DNA of 12,702 nucleotides, from positions 1 through 12,702 of the forward strand of contig JBEKFZ010000113.1 of NCBI GenBank assembly GCA_050013075.1, in the 5' to 3' direction. Below are positions 5,556-12,641 of the stretch, in pieces. A program made the translations under genes and the position numbers. This DNA comes from JBEKIK01 sp050013075. Lineage in GTDB: Bacteria; Planctomycetota; Planctomycetia; Pirellulales; Thermoguttaceae. The stretch's first letter is position 1, and each line of letters starts with the position of its first letter. The notes under the pieces were generated by a model. The model saw only the letters and a program-made list of their open reading frames with translations, had not been told where the DNA came from and ran no database searches.

Positions 5556-6691
5556 CGCAAACCTGGGCCATTTTCCTGGAAGCCTACCGCAACCTGAACT
5601 CGAAAAAGTTGTTCTGGCTGGTGCTGAGCCTTTCCGTGCTGGTAGTGGTGGCCGTTGCCTGCATCGGAATCAACGAAAAAGGGCTGAAGGCCGCCTTCTG
5701 GCAGATCGACAATGATGTGGTCAACACAAAACAGATGCCGCCCGACCAATTCTATAAAATGATATTCGTGCAGGTCGGCATCGGTATATGGCTGTCCTGG
5801 CTGGCTACGATTTTAGCCGTAATCTCCACGGCCGGAATCTTTCCGGACCTGTTGACCAGCGGCTCGATCGACTTGTTCGTTTCCAAGCCGATTAGCCGCC
5901 TGCGCCTTTTCATCACCGAGTACGCTGCCGGTCTATTGTTCGTGGCATTGCAGGTAACGATCTTTAGCGCGGCGTGTTTTCTGGTAATAGGGCTGCGCGG
6001 CGGGGTGTGGGAGCCGGGACTATTTTTGGCCGTCCCGATTATGGTTTGTTTTTTCAGCTATTTGTTCTCCGTGAGTTCTTTACTGGGAGTCGTCACCCGG
6101 TCCACGGTGGCAGCCCTGCTTCTGACGCTCTTGTTTTGGTTCTTTGTGTGGGCGGTCGGGACGACGGAAAATACCTTGCTGATGTTCAAGACAATGCAAA
6201 AGCGAGGCGTGGATTTCGCCGCCGTCCAGGCAGAGGCGAATGCCAATAAACAGAAAACGGCCGATAAACCCAAGACGCTCGATACGCCCGAGCACCCGGC
6301 GGAAGCGCAGCCGGCCGACAAACCGAAAACGCCCGATACTCACCAGCACCCGGCGGAAGCACAGCCGGCCGACAAACCGAAAACGGACGCGGCGGGCGAT
6401 TCCAACGATTCCCCAGCGCTCGACATTGCCCATCGCATCGTCTACGGCGTTAAGACCGTGCTGCCAAAGACCACGGAAACAATCGCGCTCTTGGAACGAT
6501 CGCTGATGCGATTTGCCAAACTTCCCCAGCAGCCCCCAGGCCCTCAGACTAAGCAAATGCAGGCGGCTCAGTTGGAGTTCGTCGAAATCATCCACGGCCG
6601 ATCCATCGCCTGGGTCGTGGGTACGTCGCTGGGCTTCGAGGTCTTTGTTCTATTCTGGGCGGCGGTGTTTTTCTGCCGCCGGGACTACTAA
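5552..6691 (+). CDS. ABC-2 type transporter permease with repeat-bearing loop
   Basis: Encodes 379 residues from ATG 5552. The same frame is open much further upstream, but AAGGAGG 6 bases ahead and the ATGA overlap with the ATPase fix this start. Hydrophobic segments lie at about 21-39, 71-95, 126-147, 156-180, 186-203 and 352-374, giving six membrane spans. The cytoplasmic stretch LLTSGSIDLFVSKPISRLRL (101-120) is typical of NosY-like ABC-2 permeases. Between spans 5 and 6 a loop of about 150 residues, predicted to be outside the cytoplasm, holds 2.3 copies of an 18-residue Pro/Lys/Asp/Ala-rich repeat (237-278). The ATPase partner is directly upstream. The gene ends 9 bases before the convergent permease on the other strand. 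Substrate unknown. Confidence 0.88.
   Translation: MTQTWAIFLEAYRNLNSKKLFWLVLSLSVLVVVAVACIGINEKGLKAAFWQIDNDVVNTKQMPPDQFYKMIFVQVGIGIWLSWLATILAVISTAGIFPDLLTSGSIDLFVSKPISRLRLFITEYAAGLLFVALQVTIFSAACFLVIGLRGGVWEPGLFLAVPIMVCFFSYLFSVSSLLGVVTRSTVAALLLTLLFWFFVWAVGTTENTLLMFKTMQKRGVDFAAVQAEANANKQKTADKPKTLDTPEHPAEAQPADKPKTPDTHQHPAEAQPADKPKTDAAGDSNDSPALDIAHRIVYGVKTVLPKTTETIALLERSLMRFAKLPQQPPGPQTKQMQAAQLEFVEIIHGRSIAWVVGTSLGFEVFVLFWAAVFFCRRDY
6260..6385 (+). repeat. 54-bp in-frame tandem repeat in permease gene
   Basis: Unit 1 (6260-6313) encodes ADKPKTLDTPEHPAEAQP, unit 2 (6314-6367) encodes ADKPKTPDTHQHPAEAQP, and a partial third unit (6368-6385) encodes ADKPKT. The copies differ at a handful of bases, some synonymous, so the duplication is not brand new. 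The repeats lie in a predicted extracytoplasmic loop and could act as a flexible spacer. Confidence 0.92.
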
Positions 6692-6700
6692 TCGACCGTT

Positions 6701-8332
6701 TCAGGCGGGCGTGTCTGTGCTTACGTCGAATCGGCGGTAGGCCCAGGCTATCAAGGGGACTACAAGGCAGCCGCAAGACAGCAGTCCCAGCCACGACAAT
6801 GTCAGGGCCGCGGCCCACGATCCGCCGGCGATCCAATAGCCGGCCGCGCCGAGCGCTGCGGCCGCCCCGCAACCCAGGGCCAGCGCGAACATCTTTACAA
6901 AAAACTCCATCATGGTCCGCCCAATGTGCTGCAAATCGCCGGGTGTGGCCGCCATTGCGCGGTTTGGGAAAAGCAGGAAGAAGAAATTGTCCACGCCGAA
7001 CAAAAGGAAGTTAAACGGCGGCGAGAACAGCAATGCCGCCAGGAGCATTGTCCGCAAGTTTTGCACAAAAGCCGCAATGGCCGAAAAGAACAGGATGTGA
7101 ATGGCCGTCATCAGCAGCACCGGCACGACCAGTTGCCCCAGGGCGATGGCAATCGGCCGCAACGGGAGCGACTTGGCCCAGTCCATGTAATCCAAGTCGC
7201 CGCGAAAATCAAATGCCACCGCCCGGGTCAAGAATATCGTAAGAAAGCATATCTGCGTAATGATGATCGCCACGGCCTCCGAGGATTTCTGCACCCGGGA
7301 CAACAATGGCGCCGCGGCCACGGCCACGCACAAAACGATCATAAAGAAAAACAGCAGCCCGTGGACGCTCCTTATCGCGGTGGTGAGTTGCCGCCAGGCG
7401 ATGGGGCCCGCTCCGCCGAGCCAGGGAAGCTGCCTTATCCGCCATGCCACCCGCGGCTTTACAACCACCCTGCCCGTGCTCCGCCGCCGCTGGAGCATGA
7501 GGTAACGTTTCTGGCTGGCCACCAGCGACGATTCCAGGTAATTCACGTCGATCCGAACCGCCAGGGCCAGCAGCGCCAGATCAATGGCCGCAGCAGCAGC
7601 CGCCCAGCCGATCAAGTCCGGCATAATCTTTTCGGCCGTGATTGTCCGGACGAACGGTTCCAGCGGCATTACAAGCCAAAACCAGACGGCCGAATTGAGC
7701 AAGCCGCGGGCCGCTTCATGGAAACCCCGGTCGAAAAAAGCGAAAAGCCAGCGCGCGGCGAATATGACCGCCAGGGCGAGGACGACAAACATCATCGCCT
7801 TCCTCGCGCGGGTGTACATCCGCTGGGCAAGCGTCTGACCGGCCAGCACCAGCGCGGTGGTAAGCAGTTGGATGAAGACTATCGTCAGGAAAGCGCCCAA
7901 AAAAGCCGCCGTCCAAAGGCTTGCATAACGCATCAGCATCATCGAGAAAATCAACGCGACAAACAACGACGCCACAATGCCGGATGACAATTTATAAAAA
8001 AGCAGTTGCCTGCGCGAGAACGGGCCGCTGAACAGGAAATCGACTTCGGCCGCCGTGAAATGGATTCCTTCCATGCGCGCGGCGCTGAGCACGGCCATCA
8101 GCGACAGTCCGAACAATGCCAGCGGCAGAACGTCGCGCAGCACCTGCAGATCCGCGTGGGGAGCGTGTCCGGCCACGAAGAAAATCATAAACTGTGGGCC
8201 AATCCATAACAACAGCGTTCCCAAGCCCAATATGAAGAAAACCGCGCCCCGGACCGTCTTGATGCCCCGAAACGACCGCCGCAATGCGCCCCGAAACCGA
8301 AATCTCAGCAGCTTGATCAACGCCTGGTCCAT
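6701..8332 (-). CDS. Putative ABC exporter permease (ABC_export-like)
   Basis: Encodes 543 residues. A short basic N-terminus (ALIKLLRFRFRGALRRSFRG) leads into a first membrane span near 28-53, and many further hydrophobic segments follow in two halves, in line with a large integral membrane protein. The segment GIHFTAAEVDFLFSGPFSRRQLLFYKL (about 90-116) closely resembles the hallmark of the putative ABC exporter family (PF16962-type), where AEVDFLF…P.SRRQLL recurs. The family name comes from memory of the motif. Its ATPase lies upstream on the same strand, separated by a repeat-filled gap of 185 bases. No strong SD precedes ATG 8332, but a seven-codon mini-frame (ATG 8355-8353 region) ends in TGA two bases before it. 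Function: membrane channel of an efflux or export system with unknown cargo. Confidence 0.85.
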   Translation of the reverse strand: MDQALIKLLRFRFRGALRRSFRGIKTVRGAVFFILGLGTLLLWIGPQFMIFFVAGHAPHADLQVLRDVLPLALFGLSLMAVLSAARMEGIHFTAAEVDFLFSGPFSRRQLLFYKLSSGIVASLFVALIFSMMLMRYASLWTAAFLGAFLTIVFIQLLTTALVLAGQTLAQRMYTRARKAMMFVVLALAVIFAARWLFAFFDRGFHEAARGLLNSAVWFWLVMPLEPFVRTITAEKIMPDLIGWAAAAAAIDLALLALAVRIDVNYLESSLVASQKRYLMLQRRRSTGRVVVKPRVAWRIRQLPWLGGAGPIAWRQLTTAIRSVHGLLFFFMIVLCVAVAAAPLLSRVQKSSEAVAIIITQICFLTIFLTRAVAFDFRGDLDYMDWAKSLPLRPIAIALGQLVVPVLLMTAIHILFFSAIAAFVQNLRTMLLAALLFSPPFNFLLFGVDNFFFLLFPNRAMAATPGDLQHIGRTMMEFFVKMFALALGCGAAAALGAAGYWIAGGSWAAALTLSWLGLLSCGCLVVPLIAWAYRRFDVSTDTPA

Positions 8333-8366
8333 GGTCAGGTGCTCTGCGGTTCGATCATGAAATTCT

Positions 8367-8403
8367 CCCCTCTCCCTTTGGGAGAGGGGCAGGGGGTGAG
8401 GGC
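8367..8403 (+). repeat. REP-like palindromic element, first copy
   Basis: CCCCTCTCCC-TTT-GGGAGAGGGG (8367-8389) is a perfect 10-bp stem with a 3-base loop, followed by a G-rich tail containing GGGTGAGGGC (8394-8403). It is the intact version of the palindrome split by the IS at 3386/4385. Elements of this CCCTCTCC…GGTGAGGG type recur in intergenic regions of many bacterial genomes. Confidence 0.8.
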
Positions 8404-8448
8404 GTAAAAGGTTACATAAATAATATTTTGGGCATCTTCACGCGATCA

Positions 8449-8502
8449 GCCCTCACCCTAACCCTCTCCGGGCACCGACCGAAGGTTGGTCGGGAGAGGG
8501 GA
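8449..8502 (-). repeat. REP-like palindromic element, inverted second copy
   Basis: GCCCTCACCC (8449-8458) is the exact reverse complement of the tail of the first copy. It is followed by CCCTCTCC (8462-8469), a loop region with its own GACC…GGTC dyad, and GGGAGAGGGG (8492-8501). The two copies face each other around about 45 AT-rich bases, like a BIME. In the transcript they would form a large structure between the ATPase and permease genes. Confidence 0.75.
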
Positions 8503-8517
8503 CTACTTTTACCAATT

Positions 8518-9264
8518 TCAAGATGCGCTTTTAGGTTCGGCCGGGGGTTCGATTGCGCGGAAAAAAACCTCTTCCAGCGAGGCCCAGGCGCCGGGGTCGG
8601 CAAAAGCCGTGCGGGCATCGTCCACGCGCCCGAAAAACAGCCGCTTGCCGCGATTCAGGATCAACAAGTGCGTGCAAACATCCTCGACCAGCGCCAGCAG
8701 ATGGGAACTGATTACCACCGCCGCTCCGTCCCCGGCGCGCCGGATGATCGAGTCTTTGGCCGTGCGAATTCCCGTAGGGTCGAGTCCCGTAAGCGGCTCG
8801 TCGAACAGTATCGCCTCCGGATCGTGCAGATACGCGCAGGCAATGGCCGTTTTTTGTCTCATCCCGCGCGACAGTTCCTGGGCCGGGGCGTTGCGTTTCT
8901 CCACCAGCTCGAACTGTTGCAACAACTCCTCGGCCTTGGCCCGGAAATCGCCCAGGCGGTACGCGGCGGCCACGAACTCCAGGTGCTCCCACACCGTGAG
9001 CGACTCGAACAGTTTGGGGTCGTCGGGCACGTATGCCATCTTCCGCTTGGCGGCCACCGGATTAGCCGCCACGTCGTGTCCGGCCACGATCAGCCGGCCT
9101 TGGGTGGCGGGAATAATCCCGGCAACGGCCCGCAAGGTGGTCGTCTTACCCGCGCCGTTGGGTCCAACCAGGCCCAGAATTTCGCCCGGCCCCACGCGAA
9201 AACTCAGTCCCGCGACGGCCACCGTATCGCGATACATTTTGTGGAAATCGACGACTTCGATCAA
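8518..9264 (-). CDS. ABC exporter, ATP-binding protein
   Basis: Encodes 248 residues. Walker A GPNGAGKTT is at 34-42, signature LSRGMRQK at 131-138, Walker B AILFDEP at 151-157, D-loop GLD at 160-162 and the H-loop histidine at 188. The Q-loop region reads YVPDDPKLFESLTVWEHLEF (78-97), as is common for ATPases paired with ABC_export-type permeases. The start is TTG (9264-9262), with AAGGGA about 9 bases ahead; the first coding residues IEVVDFHKMY begin the usual first strand, so nothing is missing. The permease for this ATPase is downstream on the same strand (8332-6701). It powers export at the cytoplasmic face. The last eight residues (PAEPKSAS) may come from repeat-associated DNA inserted at the gene's end. 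Confidence 0.92.
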   Translation of the reverse strand: MIEVVDFHKMYRDTVAVAGLSFRVGPGEILGLVGPNGAGKTTTLRAVAGIIPATQGRLIVAGHDVAANPVAAKRKMAYVPDDPKLFESLTVWEHLEFVAAAYRLGDFRAKAEELLQQFELVEKRNAPAQELSRGMRQKTAIACAYLHDPEAILFDEPLTGLDPTGIRTAKDSIIRRAGDGAAVVISSHLLALVEDVCTHLLILNRGKRLFFGRVDDARTAFADPGAWASLEEVFFRAIEPPAEPKSAS

Positions 9265-9338
9265 ACTCGGGAATCCCTTACTGAAAGCTGTTGATACTTA
9301 AACGAGCAATGTCATGGTATAAAAAAATAAATTCAATC

Positions 9339-9366
9339 AAGCCCACGGGTTGCACCTCGTGGGCTT
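9339..9366 (-). terminator. Hairpin terminator after the BlaI/M56 operon
   Basis: AAGCCCACG…CGTGGGCTT is a perfect 9-bp stem with a 10-base loop. On the - strand it is followed by GATTGAATTTATTTTTTTA, a T-rich run, so it fits termination of the M56 gene, whose stop is about 55 bases upstream. It would insulate the ABC ATPase gene from the regulatory operon, at least partly. Confidence 0.6.
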
Positions 9367-9419
9367 AACCGGCGTTCATAGTATAACAGCGCGGCGATTG
9401 CTATGAAAGGGATTTGCCG

Positions 9420-11819
9420 CTATTTTACTTCGGGGATTTCCTTTTGCAGCTTCAACTCTAGCTCCTTAGTAACTCCTTTCGGTAAGTTAAGCGTTTGCGA
9501 AGCGGGCCGGTAGCCCGGCGATTGAACAGTCAAGGTGAAATCTTCGTTATTCAAGAGATAATTGGAGCGCCAGCGGCTGTCGTTCTGCCTAGTGAACGTT
9601 ACCGTCGCTTTCTTCGTCACGTAATTACCAATCTCATCTACTACTTCACTAATGGGCAGAAATTCCTTGTTCTCCTCAGGGTACTCTGCGTTGATCTTCG
9701 CGTCCCGCACGGGTCCGCCCTTCTCGTCCACTACCTTGATAAGCAGAACAGGCGGTTTGTATGTCTGCCGTCCGACGTCCCAGTAAGTCCTACCGCCGAC
9801 AACGAATCCCTGTGCCTTCCACCACGAATCATGGTCACGGTGCAACTGACTGTATGCTCGGCCGGCCTTTGATAGCGAGTCGCCGTCGCTAGTAAGAAAT
9901 CTCAGTCTAGGGATCTGCTTGAGGTCGAGTTTGGCAATGTAGGTTTTGGCTTTCTCGGGGAATGCCTGAATTTCCTCGGGCGTGAATTGATCCAAGGGTT
10001 TAATGTTTCGGATCACACAGTTCTCACCATAGCCTCCTGGCATCAGAAGATCACCTCCGCCTCCGTAGAAGTATCGGCTTAGCGGGGTGCAAATCGGGTA
10101 CACTTTCACCAAATCGTCCCCGACTCCGGATTCACGGCGTATTTCTTCCTCGGTTGGAGGCTCTGGTAGGTAAGCATCCACCGAAGTCCAATCCATGCGG
10201 CAGTTTTCATGGACGACCAAATCGAAGTTTTTTCCGGTGTCATTATTCCGACCTAGCCGGTCTTCCAGGAGGCACATAAGAGCTAACGACGCGGAGATGT
10301 GTGACTGGGAATGGCGAGAAGAACTAGGACTATCGAAGAAGAAAGTTTTCGTTGCATGGTATGGTGAGTATGGCTCCAATGCCTTTGACAGCCCCTCAAA
10401 ATCCAGTGCGGCGGTGTTCAATACGGTGTCCTCATCATTGAACAGTGCCTTTCCGTTAATGAGAATGTACAATTTGGCTTCAGCATAACGCCAATTCCCG
10501 GCGCGCTGTAACTCGGTGGTGAACGGTACAATCACGAAATTTCGGCCTAAAACCGGCTTCTGGATTTCTGCTTCGGTCATTTGATTGCCTTTAGTGGGTA
10601 ACGACTGATCCGACGGGCCGGACGACGCGGCCAGAGCGGCAGGTTTCTCCTTGGCAGCCGGTTCCGCCGTTTTCGCCGGGCCGATAAAAGCCACTCCCGT
10701 CAATAAAAGCGCCGAACAAACAACGAGTAATCGCCCGGCCGAGCGGCTTACGGATAAATGCGAATGCGCCTGGTCCAATAGCACGCGTACGCGGCGTTCC
10801 AATTTCGTCGATTGCGCCATGGCCACCGCCGCCGACAGGGCGACAGTATGATAATCCCGGGCGATCTGGAGCAACTGCTGGGCATAGTCCGACGAGCGTT
10901 CGCCCGCCATCAGCACGCAATCGTCGCAGGCCGATTCCCGTTCGATCCGCAACCGCCTGAGGGCGTGCCAGGCAAGCGGATGGAACCAATAAAACGCGCA
11001 CGCAGCGCGGGCCAACAACTGAAAGCCCATGTCCCAGCGCTTTACGTGGGCCAGTTCGTGTAAGAGTACGATTCGCCGCCGATTAAGCGGCCAATCGCGC
11101 CAAGCACGGGGAACAAGCACCGTCGCCCGCCACAAACCCCAGGCCATGGGCACGAGCGACTTTTCCGTTTCCATGAGGCGCACCGCGCGCCTCACGCCCA
11201 GGATCCGGCACAATTCGGCCATTAGCCGGTTCCCTTCGGCGTCAGTCGCGGGCCGGGCGTTTTTGCATAGAATGCGGTTATGGATCAGGCTCGCGGCAAG
11301 GGGCAAAAGGGCCGCCGCCGTTCCCGTCAGCCAGACGATGATAATCGCCTGCCAAAAATACGCCTTTGCGATTCCGCCCCGTGCAATAGAATCGCCGATT
11401 GAAACCGGAGCGGATTTGTCGGCCGGCGCTGAAACGGCCGGCGTCGCCGCGATTTGTTTTTGCATCTCATCCGGCCGATTTTCAACCTTACCGGCCTTGA
11501 TGGATGTATGCGGAATCGATGAAGGAGTCGGAATAACAGACGCGGGGGCGATGTGCGATGCCGCGGGCGAGTCGGCCAATCCCGGCAGGATCGGCAATCG
11601 CCACTCCGGCAATACCAGCGGAAGCGCAGGCAACAGGAGCAGACTCGCAAAACAGAGGCACCACACGCGATGCCGGACCGCCGCCGATGAGCGGCGCAGA
11701 AAAGCCGCCGCCGCATAGCCCGCGGCCAAGAGCACGGTTGCCTTGACAGTTGTGTCCAACAAGAATATGGCGGCCGAGCCTTTCACGGCCGCTGCGAACC
11801 AGGTGAATAAAGACTTCAT
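9420..11819 (-). CDS. BlaR1/MecR1-like M56 family membrane metalloprotease sensor
   Basis: Encodes 799 residues. Membrane spans are likely at about 15-38, 52-70, 155-178 and 363-381. The M56 protease domain carries the zinc motif HELAH at 254-258 (VLLHELAHVKRWD) and the downstream acidic motif ERESACDD at 293-300, both as in BlaR1. In BlaR1 such a domain, activated by an outside signal, leads to loss of the repressor; the same is inferred here. The tail from about 385 on should lie outside the cytoplasm, but it lacks the penicillin-binding transpeptidase motifs of true BlaR1. It is a domain of unknown type ending in a beta-rich segment (about 686-795, LLIKVVDEKGGPVRDAKINAEYP) like carboxypeptidase-regulatory folds. 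The signal is therefore probably not a beta-lactam. ATG 11819 directly abuts the repressor stop, with AAAGGAGG as SD. Confidence 0.9.
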   Translation of the reverse strand: MKSLFTWFAAAVKGSAAIFLLDTTVKATVLLAAGYAAAAFLRRSSAAVRHRVWCLCFASLLLLPALPLVLPEWRLPILPGLADSPAASHIAPASVIPTPSSIPHTSIKAGKVENRPDEMQKQIAATPAVSAPADKSAPVSIGDSIARGGIAKAYFWQAIIIVWLTGTAAALLPLAASLIHNRILCKNARPATDAEGNRLMAELCRILGVRRAVRLMETEKSLVPMAWGLWRATVLVPRAWRDWPLNRRRIVLLHELAHVKRWDMGFQLLARAACAFYWFHPLAWHALRRLRIERESACDDCVLMAGERSSDYAQQLLQIARDYHTVALSAAVAMAQSTKLERRVRVLLDQAHSHLSVSRSAGRLLVVCSALLLTGVAFIGPAKTAEPAAKEKPAALAASSGPSDQSLPTKGNQMTEAEIQKPVLGRNFVIVPFTTELQRAGNWRYAEAKLYILINGKALFNDEDTVLNTAALDFEGLSKALEPYSPYHATKTFFFDSPSSSRHSQSHISASLALMCLLEDRLGRNNDTGKNFDLVVHENCRMDWTSVDAYLPEPPTEEEIRRESGVGDDLVKVYPICTPLSRYFYGGGGDLLMPGGYGENCVIRNIKPLDQFTPEEIQAFPEKAKTYIAKLDLKQIPRLRFLTSDGDSLSKAGRAYSQLHRDHDSWWKAQGFVVGGRTYWDVGRQTYKPPVLLIKVVDEKGGPVRDAKINAEYPEENKEFLPISEVVDEIGNYVTKKATVTFTRQNDSRWRSNYLLNNEDFTLTVQSPGYRPASQTLNLPKGVTKELELKLQKEIPEVK

Positions 11820-12212
11820 CTATCGGCCCTCCTTTCGCGCTTCGCCGATGAGCCGTTGAATACGGTTGAAATCGGCCTCGGACAGATTCTCCGAACTGAC
11901 ATCCAATATGGCGGCCACGGTATTCGATGCCGAACCGTCGAAAAACGTCTTTATCAGGTGTTTTAGCGCCGATCGGCTGACCGAGTCCTTGGGCTCGGTG
12001 GATCGGTAGATATACTTCATGCCCGCGCGGCGATGGCGGAGGTATCCCTTGCCCTCCAGGTGCCGAATCATCGTTCGCACCGCCGAGTAACTGGGCGGGT
12101 CGCCCAGGCGTGCCAGAACCTCGGCCACCGAGGCCTCGCCCAACTCGAATATCGCCTCCATGATCTGGCGTTCGCGGCGACCAAGGTTTTGCTGCGATTT
12201 CTTCTTGACCAT
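11820..12212 (-). CDS. BlaI/MecI-type transcriptional repressor
   Basis: Encodes 130 residues from ATG 12212, preceded by AAGG at the right distance. An in-frame ATG at 12278 would overlap the promoter transcript start and is rejected. The winged-helix domain covers about 8-75: LGRRERQIMEAIFELGEASVAEVLARLG, then recognition helix YSAVRTMIRHLEGKGYLRH and wing RRAGMKYIYR. The C-terminal dimerisation part contains ALKHLIKTFFDGSASNTVAAIL, the BlaI/MecI pattern that includes the region of proteolytic cleavage in known homologues. It represses its own operon by binding the dyads at 12262-12295 (inference). It is released when the M56 partner is active. Stop TAG (11822-11820) touches the next ATG, so the two proteins are made together. 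Confidence 0.93.
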   Translation of the reverse strand: MVKKKSQQNLGRRERQIMEAIFELGEASVAEVLARLGDPPSYSAVRTMIRHLEGKGYLRHRRAGMKYIYRSTEPKDSVSRSALKHLIKTFFDGSASNTVAAILDVSSENLSEADFNRIQRLIGEARKEGR

Positions 12213-12261
12213 ATCGTACCTTTCTGCGAAATAATCGGTTTTTGTGAAGCGGTTTCCAATG

Positions 12262-12277
12262 TGGCAATGTATTGCCA
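12262..12277. promoter_or_regulatory. Operator dyad 1 (likely repressor site)
   Basis: TGGCAAT-GT-ATTGCCA is a perfect 7-bp inverted repeat placed at the predicted transcription start. It does not contain the TACA…TGTA core of staphylococcal BlaI/MecI operators. Confidence 0.65.
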
Positions 12278-12279
12278 TC

Positions 12280-12295
12280 TGTTAATATACTGCCA
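12280..12295. promoter_or_regulatory. Operator dyad 2 (degenerate second site)
   Basis: On the - strand, TGGCAGTATATTAACA matches dyad 1 at most positions of both half-sites. It begins 18 bases from dyad 1 and overlaps the -10 box. The tandem pair suggests cooperative binding of two repressor dimers. Confidence 0.5.
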
Positions 12296-12312
12296 CTATC
12301 TCCCGAAGTCAA
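12284..12312 (-). promoter_or_regulatory. Sigma-70-type promoter for the repressor/M56 operon
   Basis: On the - strand, TTGACT (12312-12307) and TATATT (12289-12284) are separated by exactly 17 bases, five of six matches to each consensus box. Transcription should begin near 12277, giving a leader of about 65 bases before ATG 12212. The two operator dyads cover the -10 box and start site, as expected for repression. Confidence 0.75.
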
Positions 12313-12330
12313 TGGAACCTGCCGAATTTT

Positions 12331-12641
12331 TTTCAAAATAATCCGCCGGGGTTTCAAGTGCTTGAAGAAAAAGGAGTTATGGCAAAATCATTTCGCAAAA
12401 AGGCCGCGATACTTCCTGTAATACGGATCCCACCTTGAAGTGGCGCGGAGAGCAAACCCCAAAGTCGTTTATTGTCAACACATTACGAGTGCTAGCAAGA
12501 GCGCTATTTCAGGATGGAATGCGTATAATTTGCTCGATTTTGCTTGGGCCGAAGGCCCGCTGTTCACCAAGGCCGGGGCAACGCCCCAATGGCACTTCCT
12601 GAGTCGTAAGTGGTTTGGAGTAAGAATGATATAGCAAAAAC
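12331..12641 (+). other. Long stretch without a convincing gene; possible transcript leader
   Basis: Holds a 19-codon frame (12379-12438, MAKSFRKKAAILPVIRIPP) with AAGGAG only 2 bases before its ATG, too close for comfort and too short to assign. A perfect -10 box TATAAT lies at 12524-12529 without a clear -35 box. Two small GC-rich hairpins follow, GGGCC-GAA-GGCCC (12546-12558) and GGGGC-AAC-GCCCC (12575-12587). Together with the stem at 12642-12702 this could be a 5' leader of about 165 bases for a gene beyond the window. No tRNA, rRNA or known riboswitch was recognised. Confidence 0.35.

Larger units (their letters stand above)
8348..8553. repeat. GGTTCGAT direct repeats bounding the repeat-filled gap
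   Basis: GGTTCGAT occurs at 8348-8355 and again at 8546-8553, exactly 198 bases apart. The first copy lies just ahead of the permease start (on the - strand), the second within the last codons of the ATPase gene. They bracket the palindromic repeat pair. This could be a target duplication from insertion of the repeat unit or simple chance. Confidence 0.3.

Noticed and set aside
6658..6680. Terminator between the convergent permeases
   Set aside because: GGCGGC…GCCGCC forms a stem within the end of the + strand gene, but no T-run follows on either strand.
6926..7987. 353-codon + strand frame opposite the second permease
   Set aside because: Composition is His/Gln/Arg-rich with no domain, a usual shadow of a GC-rich membrane protein gene on the other strand.
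9420..11819. True beta-lactam sensor BlaR1
   Set aside because: The M56 domain fits, but no penicillin-binding domain motifs are present in the C-terminal half and no beta-lactamase gene is nearby.
12440..12634. GTG-started 64-codon frame on the + strand
   Set aside because: No Shine-Dalgarno, no recognisable motif, and it runs through two GC hairpins; more likely an accidental open frame in a leader or intergenic region.
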